Under the pieces are notes generated by a model, which was given only the letters and a program-made list of their open reading frames with translations, did not search any database and was not told the DNA's origin. Positions 42,945 through 56,180 of a stretch of DNA of 64,000 nucleotides are shown here, in pieces; position 1 is the stretch's first letter, and each line of letters opens with the position of its first letter. The stretch covers positions 5,371,328 to 5,435,327 of the forward strand of contig NC_039480.1 in NCBI RefSeq assembly GCF_003590095.1. Reading direction: 5' to 3'. The translations under genes and the position numbers were made by a program. Source of the DNA: Trichoplusia ni. Its lineage: Eukaryota > Arthropoda > Insecta > Lepidoptera > Noctuidae.

Positions 42945-43754
42945 TATAGTATATGTAAAATATATAAATAGAAATACAAATATACATATTATGTGACTCC
43001 TTTTAAACTTTTTTTATTTTTTTTTTTGTAATTTTTCTGTTATTTTAAGTTGTAACAGCGAAAGACTATTGAAAATGTCGTCAAGTATGCGTATTTATAA
43101 AAAAATTGGCTCTGGAATAACAGTCCTGTTAAAAATAACAAAAATCTGTCATGTGCTAGTCGAACTTACGAAACTGGGGTCTTCGTATAAATGGGCTAAA
43201 TACAATCAATAGGTGCTTGGTAGGACCACCTACAACATTATGACCGTAGCAAGCGATGATTACCTTCGACATTTATTACACATAATCTATCAAAATGTTA
43301 ACTGTCTAACTATCATACTTCATGAGATACAGCCTGGTGACAGACGAACGGACATCGACGCCTCAATAATATGTTTCCATTTTAACTCCTTGGTTACACA
43401 ATCATAAAAAAAAATATCAAAAAACGGCCAATTTACAAATTACAATTTATTAAGAATATATCACAATAATACTCGTTTGGGTACAAATAGATGTTAACAC
43501 AAGGACGCCATTACAATTTGTGGGACAGTGACACACAAATGACAGCTGTGTTGGTACACAACGTCACTGTGTATTTACAAGGGCTACCCACAGATGGCGT
43601 TAAATACGAAACTATTTTTAAAGTAAAACTTCTTTATCGGCGATCGAAAAAAATACCGTCACGCGTCACGATCTTTTTAATGTTACTAAAATAATAAAAA
43701 TTATGAATATGAACATATATTTTGATAGTAACTATCGTGAGAATGATTTATTTA

Positions 43755-43995
43755 ATGTTGCTACGGTTTACTCACGCGTATGTATCGGGGGTGTCCGACT
43801 AGTTTCGGACCCAACCGGAGTCCTTAATCATGAGCTGATGCGGCGGGCGAGCGAGTCCTTTACCTCTTGATATCTCCGCATCAGCCTATGGTTGACTGGC
43901 AGAGAATGCCTCGGGCATTAAGTCCGTCATTTTACAATTAATGTATAAAAGTGTAAATAAATAAATACGCGTGAGTACACCGTGGCATCATTTAA
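43755..43995. mobile_element. Palindromic MITE, family P, copy 5
   Basis: Ends 'acggtttactcacgcgta' and 'atacgcgtgagtacaccgt'. The right arm has been replaced by unrelated sequence between 43865 and 43955. Confidence 0.62.
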
Positions 43996-44803
43996 TAATA
44001 TGAGCAGAGGCCTTGCCTGGAACGGGGTCGAGTCGCCATCTTTATTTCAATGGTCATGCTGAAAAATAGGGATAGGTAAAGGTAAAACATCACAATTTTT
44101 CATTCACATTTCTGGTCTAAGTAGACTATCTAAATGAAAACAAAAGTGGCAATGATAATTTAAAATACTAGGTTTTATAAAAACAATTTGTTTGATGTAT
44201 GACAGAAGTTATTTATATTTATCTCTTTGAATAGATTTGAGATCTAATTTATGGCGTATATGACTAAAATTAGCATTATTTGGAGTATAATATAATTAAA
44301 ATAAAAAAAGAACATATTAACAAGATTTTTTTAGGTCAGGATGTAAAGGCCATGTGTTAAATATGGATTGTGATTCTAATTCAAATTGCTAGTTTTTTTT
44401 TTTGTAAAAATATTTGTCTTCGCTTGTACAAATTAAAAACAACACATAACGGTGTTTAACTATAAATATTGAACGGTGGCAGGATAAAAAATTGAAAATG
44501 TTTTACTAAAATAATAAATGTAAATTTTACCCATTGTTATATATATTTAAATGTATAAAAAACCATGTAAATTCGTCCAAAAATGTTTTAATTATATCGA
44601 ATATTTTTGTATAATGTATAATCGGTATTAGTCGTAAATGTTATTGAAATATAATTGTTAAATATATATATTGATAAAGAAAATATTTTATTATATACTC
44701 CTCAATAATTTGGGCATTGGTGACCGATCAGACTGAATTTTAGACAAGAACGAGGCAAAGCAAAATGTCATACTTAACTGTAATTTATTAAATTCTAGAC
44801 TAG

Positions 44804-45000
44804 GTGATACCCGCGGGCCCGCTCGCTGCAAATCAAAAATAATCCCATGGGAACATAAAATCAGGATAAAAACTATCCTATTTATTGATTCAGGTTATAA
44901 ACTACCTAAGTACAAAGTTTAATCTAAATCTGTTTAGTGGTTTTTGCGTGAAAGAGGAACAAACATCTATACATACAAACGTTCGTTTTATAATATTAGC
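44804..45000 (+). repeat. Family G repeat
   Basis: Head 'acccgcgggcccgctcgctg', 3' end 'tttataatattag'. Confidence 0.62.
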
Positions 45001-45434
45001 TAATATAAACACTTTTTAATGTTTTTTGCATTCAGCTTCGTTTTTGCCCACGATTTCCAGTCACACCGACAGCTGAACACCTGTATGTTGCAGAGCGACT
45101 GTCTATCTGACAACACAACACATGTTACTGTGACACAGTATCACATAGTAAGACTACCTGTCAGAATGTAATTTTTTATATGAAAACATTTTATATATGT
45201 ATTGTGCCATTTAATAAAATCATTTTACAAGTGGGTTGAAGAATTAATAATATATTGTGAATAAAATATTTGCTACAGATCCCGCGTTGGCTTAAGCCGG
45301 CATTGGGCCCCAATTCTGCTATTTACAACGGCCGATGAATAAATGGCGTTTGAATTAAATTTGATTTTTTTCCTATTCTTTTAAGCATTTTACACACACA
45401 ATAATTGTAAATTCATTGTATTGAACGTGAGTGT

Positions 45435-45605
45435 TCCCCCTTTTTTATTTTGGTACGGCGGGGGAATCCTCATAGACACCCACTCCCTCGGGGGAGGAAA
45501 TGGCTAGTGTCAGACTCTTACTGACTAAACCTGAACCGCCGTGCTACGTCATCCGCGTTTTTGTGTCGGTGTATGGCAATGCGTTGCAATCATTCATACG
45601 AGTGG
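45435..45605 (+). repeat. Non-LTR 3'-end fragment, copy 2
   Basis: Longer than the copy at 5480; includes 'cactccctcgggggaggaaa', a common 3' region of lepidopteran non-LTR elements. Confidence 0.58.
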
Positions 45606-45669
45606 TCCCCCTACTGATTTTTTTGAGTTATTATTTTGTAAAAATGCTTAGGAGAATATGAACAGTGTG

Positions 45670-45825
45670 TTGAAATGAAACAACTTTTACGGATTTTATC
45701 GCGGTTTAATTTTAGATTTTAGTTCCCGACGTTTCGAAACCTTTGCAGGTATCATGGTCACGGGCAGACTGAGTTTGAAAATTAAACCGCGATAAAATCC
45801 GTAAAAGTAGTTACATTTCAATGTC
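45670..45825. mobile_element. Foldback MITE, ~44-bp arms
   Basis: Arms 'acttttacggattttatcgc' and its reverse complement flank a core with 'ctttgcaggtatcatgg'. A one-sided relative lies at 600-735. Confidence 0.72.
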
Positions 45826-45919
45826 TAACATTCGCGTAAACCTAAGAAACCACTATGAAGTTATTTTGATCCTATTTCCATTCATTCATCGGCTCTCGTA
45901 AATAGCAGAATTGGGCCCC

Positions 45920-48060
45920 TGCATGCTGATGTTAATTTGGTCTCTATATCTATATTTCTTTCAAAAAGAGGTTATGTATGTTACATGCACGAGCTATATA
46001 CCTTTTTGTAAATAAGACGGGGTCCGTTAAACTAATTATAATGATTTACTCTTTAATAACTGTATATCAGCGGTCATGAGCGGTCTATCGATGACTGTTA
46101 TAAAAATATTGTTCAAGAAACAAATTCTGTTGCTTCTCTATTGTAATGTTTCATCTCTTTCTTACGCTTTAAGAGTGACAAGGATAAGATGATAGTTAAA
46201 CAAATTCTTTTTAGCAGATTTTTTTACCATATTTTTTTTATATAATGTTTGAATTCGGAACTTTCATATGAATAGTGAAATAGTTGTGAATTTGGTCACA
46301 CAAATTTAATTGTGCTTAGTCCAATTTTTTGTATATTATATTTTTTACCTTTTTTTACTAACTTTACCTAAAATTTCGGTGCAAAAAGCATGTTTTGTCC
46401 TTGTCTAACATTTTGTGTAAGAAAGAGATGGAAGCTAAAATCAGAAATAAACAGAACTATTGTTTAAATGTTATATATTGTAAACGAAATATTTTAAAAG
46501 TAGCTTTTAAGACCATTTCGTATAACTAAAGAGATGTTGAGTTTGAATAAATAATGATAGTTACCCAAAACGTGGTTTTTATTTATTTATTATACTGTGG
46601 AAGACTTACAGCTTTAAAGATAAAACTTGATAAGTAAACAACTATAGTTGACAAAAAGCCAATTACAAGTCTTCACGTGTAGAATTATTCTAAATTTTGA
46701 GATGAGAGCACAAAAACAGTAACACAATTTGTTAATTAACAGGTTACATAAGGTTTTTTTTTAAGCTATTGCATAGCTTCTATCGCAGGCCTTGAGCGCG
46801 GGGACTAAACCCAGAAATTCCGTAACGAAAAAACCTCACGCTCCCCACTCCGACGGGCACGGAGGTGTGGCTTGAAGCCCGTGCATCGTCTAATGTCGTG
46901 TCAGTTCGGCAGTCTTCGACACGGCGCTGTGTGTCATGCGATTAGACGTATTGTACGACTTTACGGAACTCGCCCGAATCGAGACGAGCTGCTCCGAAAT
47001 CGGACGAATACATAATCAGCTGTTAGTGAGAAAGTATATAGGTGTATAAGTATTTATGCAATAGCTTTACCGCGGCAGTCCCCGAGTGCCTCACGTATTT
47101 TTTTTTTTCAGCCGTTACTCTCCCACTGCAGGGCAAAGGCCTCCCTTAGATTCTTCCACTCTGTCCGGTCTATTGCTTTTGCCATCCACTGGTTAATTAA
47201 TAATGAAAAAACTAAAGGCTTACTTTATGACTGCTAGCTGTAACTCGCGGGTCTGACCGATACAAATCAAAAATCGGGATATAAACTATCCTATGTCCTA
47301 ATCTTGGTTATAAACTATCCGTGTACCAAGTTTCGTATAAATCCGTTCAGTAATTTTTTCGTGAAGGAGAAACAAATATATTTTTGTAGTAACTATCGTG
47401 AGACTGATTAACGTGCCTTCCGTGTTGTGGAAGGCTCGTCAAATTGTGGGTCCTGGCTGTTATTCCTACATCTTTGACAGTCGTCACAGGTAGTCAGAAG
47501 CTTGGAAAGTCTGACAACTAGTCTAACCAGGGGGTATCGTGTTTCCCAGGGTTGAGGAGGTAAGATAGGCAGTCGCTGAATCCAGTTAGATTAGAAGCCA
47601 AAGTCAAAATAGTTGGGAAAAGTTTTGACGATGATAGACCACATGAGAGAGACTATATCTAGTGAAACTTCGATGCAGTGCCGTCTATTAATGGATAGCA
47701 GAACCAGATTTTGAAGCTCTCGAAATAAAATAGTACACTGTATACTGATATACTGATATGTTATACCGCTTTAACGCCGTTGATTGTAATTTAGGATACA
47801 TAAATACAAACTTCAATCCAGCTTGGTAAGGTAAATATTAAAAGAGTCCCTAATCAGGGATATTCAACAGGTTGACAGGAATTCTGTTTAACAACGACAT
47901 CTGTTTTTGTTACACTATTTTATTTCAAGAGCTTCAAAATCTAGTTCTGCTATCCATTAATAGATGGCACTCAACCGAAGTTTCATTGAAAATCAAATAC
48001 TTCATTTTGGAATTGGCAACATTAAGCGCTGCTCGCGCCCTCTAACAGACAATACAGAAA
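45920..48060. other. Intergenic stretch before the PPP1R37-like gene
   Basis: No gene seen. 46780-47030 is a GC-richer island ('ctccccactccgacgggca') of unknown nature; family G (47235) and family D (47440) repeats follow. 47690-47970 has an inverted pair around 'gaaccagattttgaagctc' (complement at 47930). Confidence 0.5.
47440..47625 (+). repeat. Dispersed repeat family D
   Basis: Long copy of the family at 3725, from 'gtgggtcctggctgttatt' to 'agttgggaaaagtttt'. Confidence 0.58.
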
Positions 48061-48083
48061 ACTCTCCTTTTGTCTCGTTCAAT

Positions 48084-48096
48084 CCAATATGGCGGC
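48084..48096 (+). promoter_or_regulatory. CCAAT box overlapping a YY1/Pho-like motif
   Basis: 'ccaatatggcggc' lies 270 bases before the start codon at 48367. AAnATGGCGGC motifs mark start sites of many housekeeping genes; this is the best promoter candidate for the downstream exon. Confidence 0.5.
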
Positions 48097-48366
48097 AAAC
48101 GGTGTATGAAAGGTGCGGAATGTTTTGATTCGAAACGAACAATAAAAAAATTGTATGAAAAAAAAAACTAACGAAACGCGAAAAAAAATACGCAATGGCC
48201 GGTGAATTAACGTGGTTTTCGTGTTGTTAATATTAAATATTAGATCTATCTTGAACCAGTTGTGCTGAGTGAAGTGTTTATGAATTGAATATTATTTTTT
48301 TATGTTACGATTTGCGTTTGCTAATGTGGTCGTTTGAAGTAATATGTGATAGATTCCACGCTAGAT

Positions 48367-48562
48367 ATGTCTACCGACCCTGATAAAGCTACGGGATACC
48401 CGAATGCGAATGTTAAAAGTGTAACTACGGAGTTTAGTGAAATTGGTGACAAAACTTGTGGTGATGAAGTTGAAGAAAAAAAGAATGTACGTACAGTACG
48501 TTTCCCTGATGAAGACCAGATTGTGACGCAGTATTTCGAGCCAGCAAACCCCTGGCAAGATG
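48367..48562 (+). CDS. PPP1R37: First coding exon of a PPP1R37-like PP1 regulatory protein (partial)
   Basis: First ATG after an in-frame stop at 48340; 65 codons plus one base, donor 'G|gtaagg'. The end of the exon reads VRTVRFPDEDQIV, then FEPANPWQD. It contains an RVxF-type PP1-docking motif (TVRF) followed by the P-x-DED-x-IV ... EP-x-x-PW pattern seen at the N-terminus of PPP1R37 (LRRC68), before its leucine-rich repeats. Inference: the LRR exons lie to the right of this window; none was found up to base 64000. The acidic N-terminus is disordered. Two short upstream ORFs (48089 and 48194) would precede it if transcription starts near 48090. Confidence 0.68.
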
Positions 48563-50510
48563 GTAAGGCATAGCACTAAACACCTTTGCCTCTAACCCTT
48601 AAAAAAAAAGCAACTACTTTCAATTTCGAACCCAGTGTACCGATTCGGTTGATGAAACCGCGTAAAAAACGTTAATTTTACTGTAATATTATGTTAGAAT
48701 TTTGTATTAATTAATATTTAATAGGAAGACATACAGGAAAACAATTCCTGACCATAATAAATTGGCAAAGATTAAGAGTTTAAAGTACAGTGTCATTTGT
48801 ACTATTATAGAAAAAGTATTATGACCATTATCCTTTAATACATATTAATTTAAAATATCTTAATATTATCTGCATATGAAATACCTGCTACCTCTTCTAA
48901 CATCATATGACAGCAGATATACAATATTCTTTCAATAAAAAAAACATTCTTTTTTATCTAGATTCATGTCAAATTTTTACACATATCAGCTGTTTTAATC
49001 ATACAGAAAATTATTGAAATACCATTTCAGATGTTTCCAACCTTACAAACAGTGACAATAATAATATTGACTATTTTTCCCTACTATTATTCTTTATAGA
49101 CTACAGCATAAAAGATATTTCAAGAATTGTAGGGTCCAGATTATAATTTGCACAATGGTTAACCTGCCCTTATATCTTATGTAAATATAGAATTTTCTGT
49201 AATTCTGAATTGTTTCTCATACTTTACTATATTAATTGAGACAATATTTTGACATTTTGTTATTAGTGTTATTACCAATCTAGCAGTTTTACTCATAAGC
49301 ATGTCATTTATGGCATAGATGCTATATTGTATCTATGCTCCAATTTAGCTAGTAAAAAAGGTAAATAATCTTGGTGTCCAAAAACTCAGCTTATCACAAC
49401 TACTACACTAGAAAACAATCTAAAAAAACAATAAAGATTACCAAATCAAATTGACCTCTAAAAATATCAGTCATTTGGGTATTTATTTAATTTGTGTTTG
49501 TATATAAAAAATCCATGATTTTTAACAATTTTTTAAGTATCTCAACCAATTGGAGTATGGTTTAAAAAGTTTATTATCTGCATAAGAAAGTAATTGATCT
49601 TTATTGAAAAAAGTTTCATTTTGACTGGTAGTGGTATTGCTCACCAAAACATGTCACAACAGTTTGGTGGGTTTATAAGTTGTATGTTTTTTTTGGTTAG
49701 TACCAATAAAGGATTTAAAAAAAAAATGTATAATGTAATTCAATGTAATCTGTTGAGAAATTAACTGATTTCAATCACAATTGATTTGTTGACGATACTA
49801 CTATGACCCTCTCGGTTCTTTAATAAGATTTGACAAGTGATAAACAACAACAAAGAATTGAGTAACTTATAAGAGTCCCTTACTCAAAATTGAAAAATAG
49901 AAATTGTCTAAGCTAACTTTACTGTCAAAGAAAATCAGTTCTCTATGACAGATGTAATAGGAATGATGACTGGGTATAAAAAGAAAAAGTCTCATTAGTC
50001 CCTCAGTTAGATAATTGAAAAGTATGAGACAAGTATTTTTTCCTTTTTCAGAAAAAATTTAATTGACAATGATAAACTGCTTTAAAGTTTAAGAGAGGGG
50101 GCTTGTGACGTAACGATAGAGTAAAATTTATTCTCAATTGTGACATCACATGTAAGCTTCATTCACTGTAATTAGGTCAATTTGTTTGCGGGACAAATTA
50201 AAAAATACATATCCATTATTATACAAAAAACTACAAGATGGACACTCCAAAAAAAAATTGTCGTCATCCCTATTATCTTAAGGATAGGCCACCATCAGAC
50301 ACTTAATGTACTTAGTGTGTATATTCTCCAGCAAGCTTGCCTAGTGCAGCCAGCGCATAAAAATGACAGCCACTGAGGCTCTTATGGCCCAATGGTCAAC
50401 ATAGCCCAACACACAATACACATATACTACTTTTATGACTTTAATGTATTCCAGTCATATAATTTTTTAATTGAAAGACTGCCCCTGTAGCAAAGTCTTC
50501 CTTTTTCTAT
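48563..50510 (+). other. Start of the presumed first PPP1R37-like intron
   Basis: AT-rich with no recognisable exon or repeat element that I can name. Confidence 0.45.
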
Positions 50511-50512
50511 CC

Positions 50513-50645
50513 TTCTCATCATCATCATCCACAGCCTTTATCCTCCCACTGCTGGGCATAAGCCTCCCCTTTCTCGTGCCAATTTCTACGGTCCTATGCT
50601 AGCCTCATCCAGACTCGACCCGAGACCTTTATTATATCATTGACC
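50513..50645 (+). repeat. Copy of the 29720 repeat
   Basis: Near-identical over about 130 bases, starting in a CAT run. Confidence 0.65.
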
Positions 50646-50846
50646 AGCCTAAATAAGTATATATAACTTTTGATGTCAAAGACAGCTGCATTTCCAGAAG
50701 TGGGACTTTCCACTGAAAAATGCCTCTACCCGCATAGGGATGGTGTGGAGCATGACCTTGTTCCCTTAATTCAAGGAAATGCCTTATTAATATATGTAAC
50801 TCATTTCATATGGGATAGCTTCATAGGAAGAGACCCAGTAATCTAG

Positions 50847-51085
50847 ACTAATATATAAAGCTGAAGAGTTTGTTTGAACGCGCAAATCTCAGGAACTACT
50901 GGTTCAAATTGAAAAATTCTTTTTGTATTGAATAGACCATTAATCGAGGAAGGTTTTAGGCTATATACCATCACTCTGCAAATAAAAGGAGCGAAGATAT
51001 AATGGAAAATGTGGAAAAAGCAGGGCAGGTATAAATCATAACTTATATCTTCTACCCACGGGGACAGTCGCGGGCAACAGCTAGT
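50847..51085 (-). repeat. Family E repeat
   Basis: Complete reverse copy in the presumed PPP1R37 intron. Confidence 0.66.
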
Positions 51086-53869
51086 TTTTAATAGAGGGCA
51101 CTTGGACACAGGTTCAACATGCAGATTCCTTGTTGAACTTTTATCTGTGATGGGGAACCTACCAGTATCATAGACTCCCACTTTATGGGAGAGCATTATC
51201 CAGAAGTAAATGCAGAACTATTGCATACTATGAGTGTATAATAATAATACTAATTATTCATTTTCTATGGTGCTGTGCCAGCCTCATCCAGACTCGACCC
51301 GAAACCTGTATTATCACATGTCCCCAACCCAATGTCACTTCAAGCTGTTAGCTCTTTCAATTATGTCTCTTCTTCATCCCCTAATCTTGGCGTTTTGCAC
51401 TCAATATGCATTATTTATAACATAATTTGTATTCAATTACAAATATCTTGGTATGCATGTGTAATTTCTTCATAAACTTTACACCATCACAGCGGAATCA
51501 TGTAGTCAGTATGTAATATCACATTACTATTGATAAATACCTTGCTAAGCTGATTTTGTAGCTATATACCTAAACATTCTTAAGCATAAAACATAACATG
51601 AATTTTGTTAATTAATGATTTCGATGTTTATATTTCAAGCTACATAACTTTTAAGGTCCTGATTCCTTTTTTAACCCATGGTTTAGTTACCCAAGGGTTA
51701 AAAAACGAATCCTATGGTCCGTTTTTCCCCGTTAGGCTCGCTGTTAGTCCGTCACCAGGCTGTATCTCATGAGCTATATACTATAGCCAGACAGTTGATA
51801 AACAGATGTTTTAGTTCTGCAGCCAACAACAATACTAAAAATAAAGATAATGCTAAGAAAGGCTTGTTTCATAACTTTTTTGGTTGGATAAATTGGGAGT
51901 TTATTTATCGTTATACTAGCTGTTGCCCGCGACTTTGTCTGCGTGATTTTCAAGATGTGAAAAACTATGAAGTTTAATAATAACGATCATCTCAAAAATG
52001 TAATGCAATATTGAAAATGAAACACTTTTTTATATTTTAAGCTTGCTTTTTTATTTCTAAATTATGATTTGTGATGTTACGACAAAGCAAAAATATGAAC
52101 ATAAAAGTGACTTCATGTGCATGAGTCCTATTTACTGTACCAATTTACAAAGAAAAATTACGTATTTTATTCGTTAACCTACCTGACGATCATTGAAGTA
52201 AAATACCGTCATCCCTACTGCATAAATGGAACTTAAATAAAGACTACATGAGGTTGGTTTTGAGGTTACGCTGTCGATACCGACAGCCAAAATGAATTTT
52301 CCAGACATTGTATGACGGATGTAAGTGCTAATAGCTACACGCTATTATCAGCCTTATTGGGGAAATTTCCAAAAATATGTTCCTAATCCTCGTCGGCTTA
52401 GGGATCTCAGAAACTCATTCAGTCTCGTTCCTTCCCCTGTTTATACCAGGCTACGAAAGAAGAAAATTTTAAATAAGTAGAGAATACAATAAATTGTTAA
52501 AGGATTTTTTGTAAGGGCTACGTGTGCGGTCTCTATAATGGTGGATGTAGACCGATCAAATCGTTAAAATATTGAAATATCCCAGGTATCAGTAGACATT
52601 ATTCTATCAATAGATACATAATGTCTATTCATTGATAGCTTTGATCTTTTAGATCTTTCACATTGCATACCTATTATGCAGTTTTTATGCAAGTTTTCTG
52701 GGCTTTTTTATCCGAAATACTTTTGGCCTATGTAATGTTGCAAATTTAAGAAAACATTATTTCATTGTTTGAAAGGCTTTTTTTTGTTTGAAAGTTTATA
52801 TTTTTGTTGCTAGTTGTTACAGATGAACCAAGGTAATAATTAACTGTGTCGTTCAGTAATTTTTTATTATGCATAATTATAGATGAGATCAATGTGAACT
52901 ACATGCAACTTTGGGTTGAGTGTCACTACGAATGTTTTAATCTTGAAGTACCATCGCTAACAATACTGAGCTGAAAACATAGGTATATACTCCTATCGTA
53001 AATAAATAGAAAATCATATTACGGCATTCCTCAATTGAACTTGAGTAATTTTAGTAAATCAATAAAAATAATAATAATTTAAGTTCCTTTCTTTCAAGAA
53101 TGTACCGATTACAATTGCATAAAAAAACGTATTAGTTTATGTTTCTTTTATTTTACTTGTGAAATAGTCGCGGTAGGCCATATAGACTTGAAAGAGAATA
53201 AAATGACTAATTTTGTGAAAATTATTTATTTTCGAAACTCCTATTATTGCTCTGCCAAAAGTGTTAAGATAAATAGCGTTATGTCTTTTTTGTGTAAACT
53301 GATGACCGTGCTGCCTACTACTCAATGGGGTGAAAATACACCTCATAATTGTATTACACTATGTTACGGGTGAGTCCAAAAATTTAAAACTTTACTGCTC
53401 ATGCCCCCTGCACAGTAGCTTTATGGTTTTTGTATCATGTGTACGATAAGGTTCATGCAAAATTTGAACGAAATATATTCAGTTGTTTATGAGATAATTT
53501 GATATTTGTTTATAGATATAAAAGGCTCCTGCTCACCCCCTGTAACGAAAAGCGGGATAATAAGTAAAAAGTATGTTGACCGGACCTCTTGTCGATATTC
53601 TCTGAAAATTTGAATCAAATCCATCCAGTACTTTCCGAGATCTTTCCGGACATACATACAGACAAACAGACAAACAGACAAAAATTCTAAAAATCATATT
53701 TTCGGCATCGGAATCGTTCGTAGACCATCCTGAAATTATTCTTTTTTTTAAATATTCAATGTACAGTTTTCACTTTTCTACAATTTTATTATATGTATAG
53801 ATTTATTTAGGATTTAACTCTGCCTAATTGTAGGTCCCTCAAAATTTAATTGACATTCCTGTCTGAGTA

Positions 53870-54065
53870 CCCTGAAAAAACAAAACCAGCCCAGAGATCG
53901 CGTTTTGCAGCCGGATTGTTCGAAAGAGTTACCCGGGTGGCCCCGGTACACGAAGGGCAAAGGAAGGTATATGGGTGGGTTTTAGTCAGTAGAAGTCTGA
54001 CACTCCCATCCGCTCAACCCAAAGCGGAAAGAGTCATTTGATGATTTTCATCCGAAAAAAAGGGG
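53870..54065 (+). repeat. Older relative of the 57212 retroposon
   Basis: Shares the GC-rich 'gttttagtc-GT-G-AGTC' block and a 3' 'ccgaaaaaaa' tail. Much richer in GC than its surroundings. Confidence 0.55.
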
Positions 54066-54164
54066 CCTCAGGGTTATGTATCATCACTGGCCAATTTCTC
54101 GTAACTCGAATGTTTCTTACCTCGCCTAAATAATAATAATATCATGGGACAACTCACACACGGT

Positions 54165-54385
54165 TATCTGATCCCAAGCTAAGCAGAGCTTGTGTTATGG
54201 TAACCAGACAACTGATAAACTTATTTATATATTTCTAAATACATACATATTATAGATAAATTACACCCTGACACCAGAACAAATGATCATGCTCATACCA
54301 CAACAATTGGCCTGGGCGGGAATCGAACCCACGACCTCCGGTATAGCAGTCAGGGTCACTAACCACTAGACCAACAGGCCCGTCA
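54165..54385 (-). mobile_element. SINE family B
   Basis: Reverse copy; B box 'gggttcgattccc' and 'cactaaccactagacc' head. Confidence 0.75.
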
Positions 54386-54667
54386 TATAAATACCCTTTA
54401 GATTTTCTCGCTGTCTAGATCTTAATAGCTCAAGATTATATTGTCTTCTAGACATGTTATAATAGTCTTCAACACGTCAGGATGTCACGCCAATCAAGAT
54501 TCAAGGTCAACGCAAATATATTACGATAAGTTGTTTAAAGTTCTTATTCTATAGCCAACTGTCTCATTGCTGGGCTTGTGGGGAAGGGGGGGTACAGATT
54601 TAAGAGGGTTGTATCAGGAGAGCAGGTTGTAGTATTATATGAGGGCTTACCAGGGCAAAAGATATTA

Positions 54668-54905
54668 GTAGTAAATAAAATGCGGACAACATCACGTATA
54701 CATTGTTCTGAACCCAAAGTAAGTTGCTTAAGCACTTGTGTTATGGAATTCAGATACAACGAAGGTACCACAAACACCCAGACCCGAGACAATGTAGAAA
54801 TGTGAATTTTTACATTGACCCGACCGGGGATCGAACCCGGGACCTCAGAGCTAGCGACACCTTGAAACCGGTGCGTACGCCACTCGACCACGGAGGTCGT
54901 CAAAA
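54668..54905 (-). mobile_element. SINE family C
   Basis: Complete reverse copy with intact A and B boxes; it matches 18645-18885 closely. Confidence 0.78.
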
Positions 54906-54957
54906 CCTCAGTAGTCATGAGAGTGTTTTTTTCTACTCCTCTTTTTTAATAAGATTT

Positions 54958-55097
54958 ATTTCGTTGCGGGTTCCAAGGCAGTTAATTGTTTCTCCTAGGG
55001 CACACCACACTTAAGTGTATCGGTGGTTTTCGTTGGTTTCATTGTATACCCTGGCTTACAGGAGTTGTAATGACGGACATTAGTGGCGGGCTTGTCA
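54958..55097 (+). repeat. Dispersed repeat, copy 2
   Basis: Partner of 42240-42375. Confidence 0.65.
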
Positions 55098-55315
55098 TGG
55101 GAGTGGTACCGGGATAAAGATATTTCGGTGAAGATTGACTTATACCTCATTTTTGTTTGCTTTTTATCATCAGCTGTTAGGCGGTACGAATTTCGCCGGG
55201 ACAGCTTGTATAGGTACTGCAGATACTTATTTATATTCCATTCGTTCAGGTACTTAAAAATGGTTAACTAGACAATCTAAAACTTGGGTGTGTTTTTAAT
55301 ACAAAGACAATATTC

Positions 55316-55522
55316 TACTAATATTATAAACGCGAAAGTTTGTATGTATGGATGTTTGTTACTCTTTGACGGAAAAAACACTGAACGGATTTAGATGAAA
55401 TTAGGTACACATATAGTTTATAACCTGGATAAGCATATAGGATAGTTTTTATACCGATTTTTTGTTCCCGTGGGATCATTTTCGTTTTGTAGCGAGCGGG
55501 CCCGCGGGCTGTAGCTTGTTAA
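55316..55522 (-). repeat. Family G repeat
   Basis: Reverse copy with the full head 'gcgggcccgcgggctgtag'. Confidence 0.64.
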
Positions 55523-55721
55523 TGAATAATGAATAATGTCACTTTACGTGGTGTTGAATCTGCTTTGAGGAACATACAAGATAATTTATTACATCACACT
55601 ATGATTCATAATTATAATTATTATACTTGAAAATTTGACTAACATATTTACAATGTATTTTGCTTTAAGTCTCTTTTAGACTAGACTAGGCGAAAAATAT
55701 CACGTGAGTTGCTATACATGT

Positions 55722-55955
55722 GACTGGCCTGCAGGTCTAGTGGTTAGTGACCCTGACTGCTATACCGGAGGTCGATAAGTCGAGGTGGGTTCGATTCCAA
55801 CCCAGGACAAATGTTTGTGTGATGAGCACGATCATTTGTTCTGTTTCTGGGTGTAATTTATGTATCGCATGTTTGTTGTTATGTTTATCAGTTGTCTAGT
55901 ACTCATTATACAAGCTTTGCTTAGTTTGAGACTAGATGGCTGTATGTGTTTAAGT
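55722..55955 (+). mobile_element. SINE family B
   Basis: Head 'ggcctgcaggtctagtgg', a small insertion before the B box 'gggttcgattcca', 3' end 'gagactagatggc'. Confidence 0.75.
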
Positions 55956-55960
55956 TGTTA

Positions 55961-56180
55961 CTAGCTTTTCGCCCGCGGCTTCGCCCGCGTCGCTGTCGGT
56001 TATATCGCATTTCCAAGAGAACTCTTCAAAAGTCCGGGATAAAAAACTATCCTATGTTCTTTCTCAAGGTCAACTCTATCTCTGTACCAAATTTCATTAG
56101 AATCCGTTCAGTGGTTTAGACGTGAAAGCGTAACAGACAGGCAGAGAGAGTTACTTCCGAATTTATAATATTAGTAGGGA
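55961..56180 (+). repeat. Family F repeat
   Basis: Complete copy directly after a SINE B. Confidence 0.66.

Larger units (their letters stand above)
45305..45919. mobile_element. TIR element with GGGCCCCAATTCTGC ends, copy 2
   Basis: Ends 'gggccccaattctgctattt' and 'aaatagcagaattgggcccc'. Contains a nested foldback element at 45670-45825 and an R1-like 3' fragment at 45435-45605. Confidence 0.68.

Noticed and set aside
53850..54041. 63-codon GC-rich frame
   Set aside because: It lies in a retroposon related to the 57212 insertion.
54724..55014. 96-codon frame
   Set aside because: It runs through a SINE C copy; the same peptide appears from the SINE at 27785.
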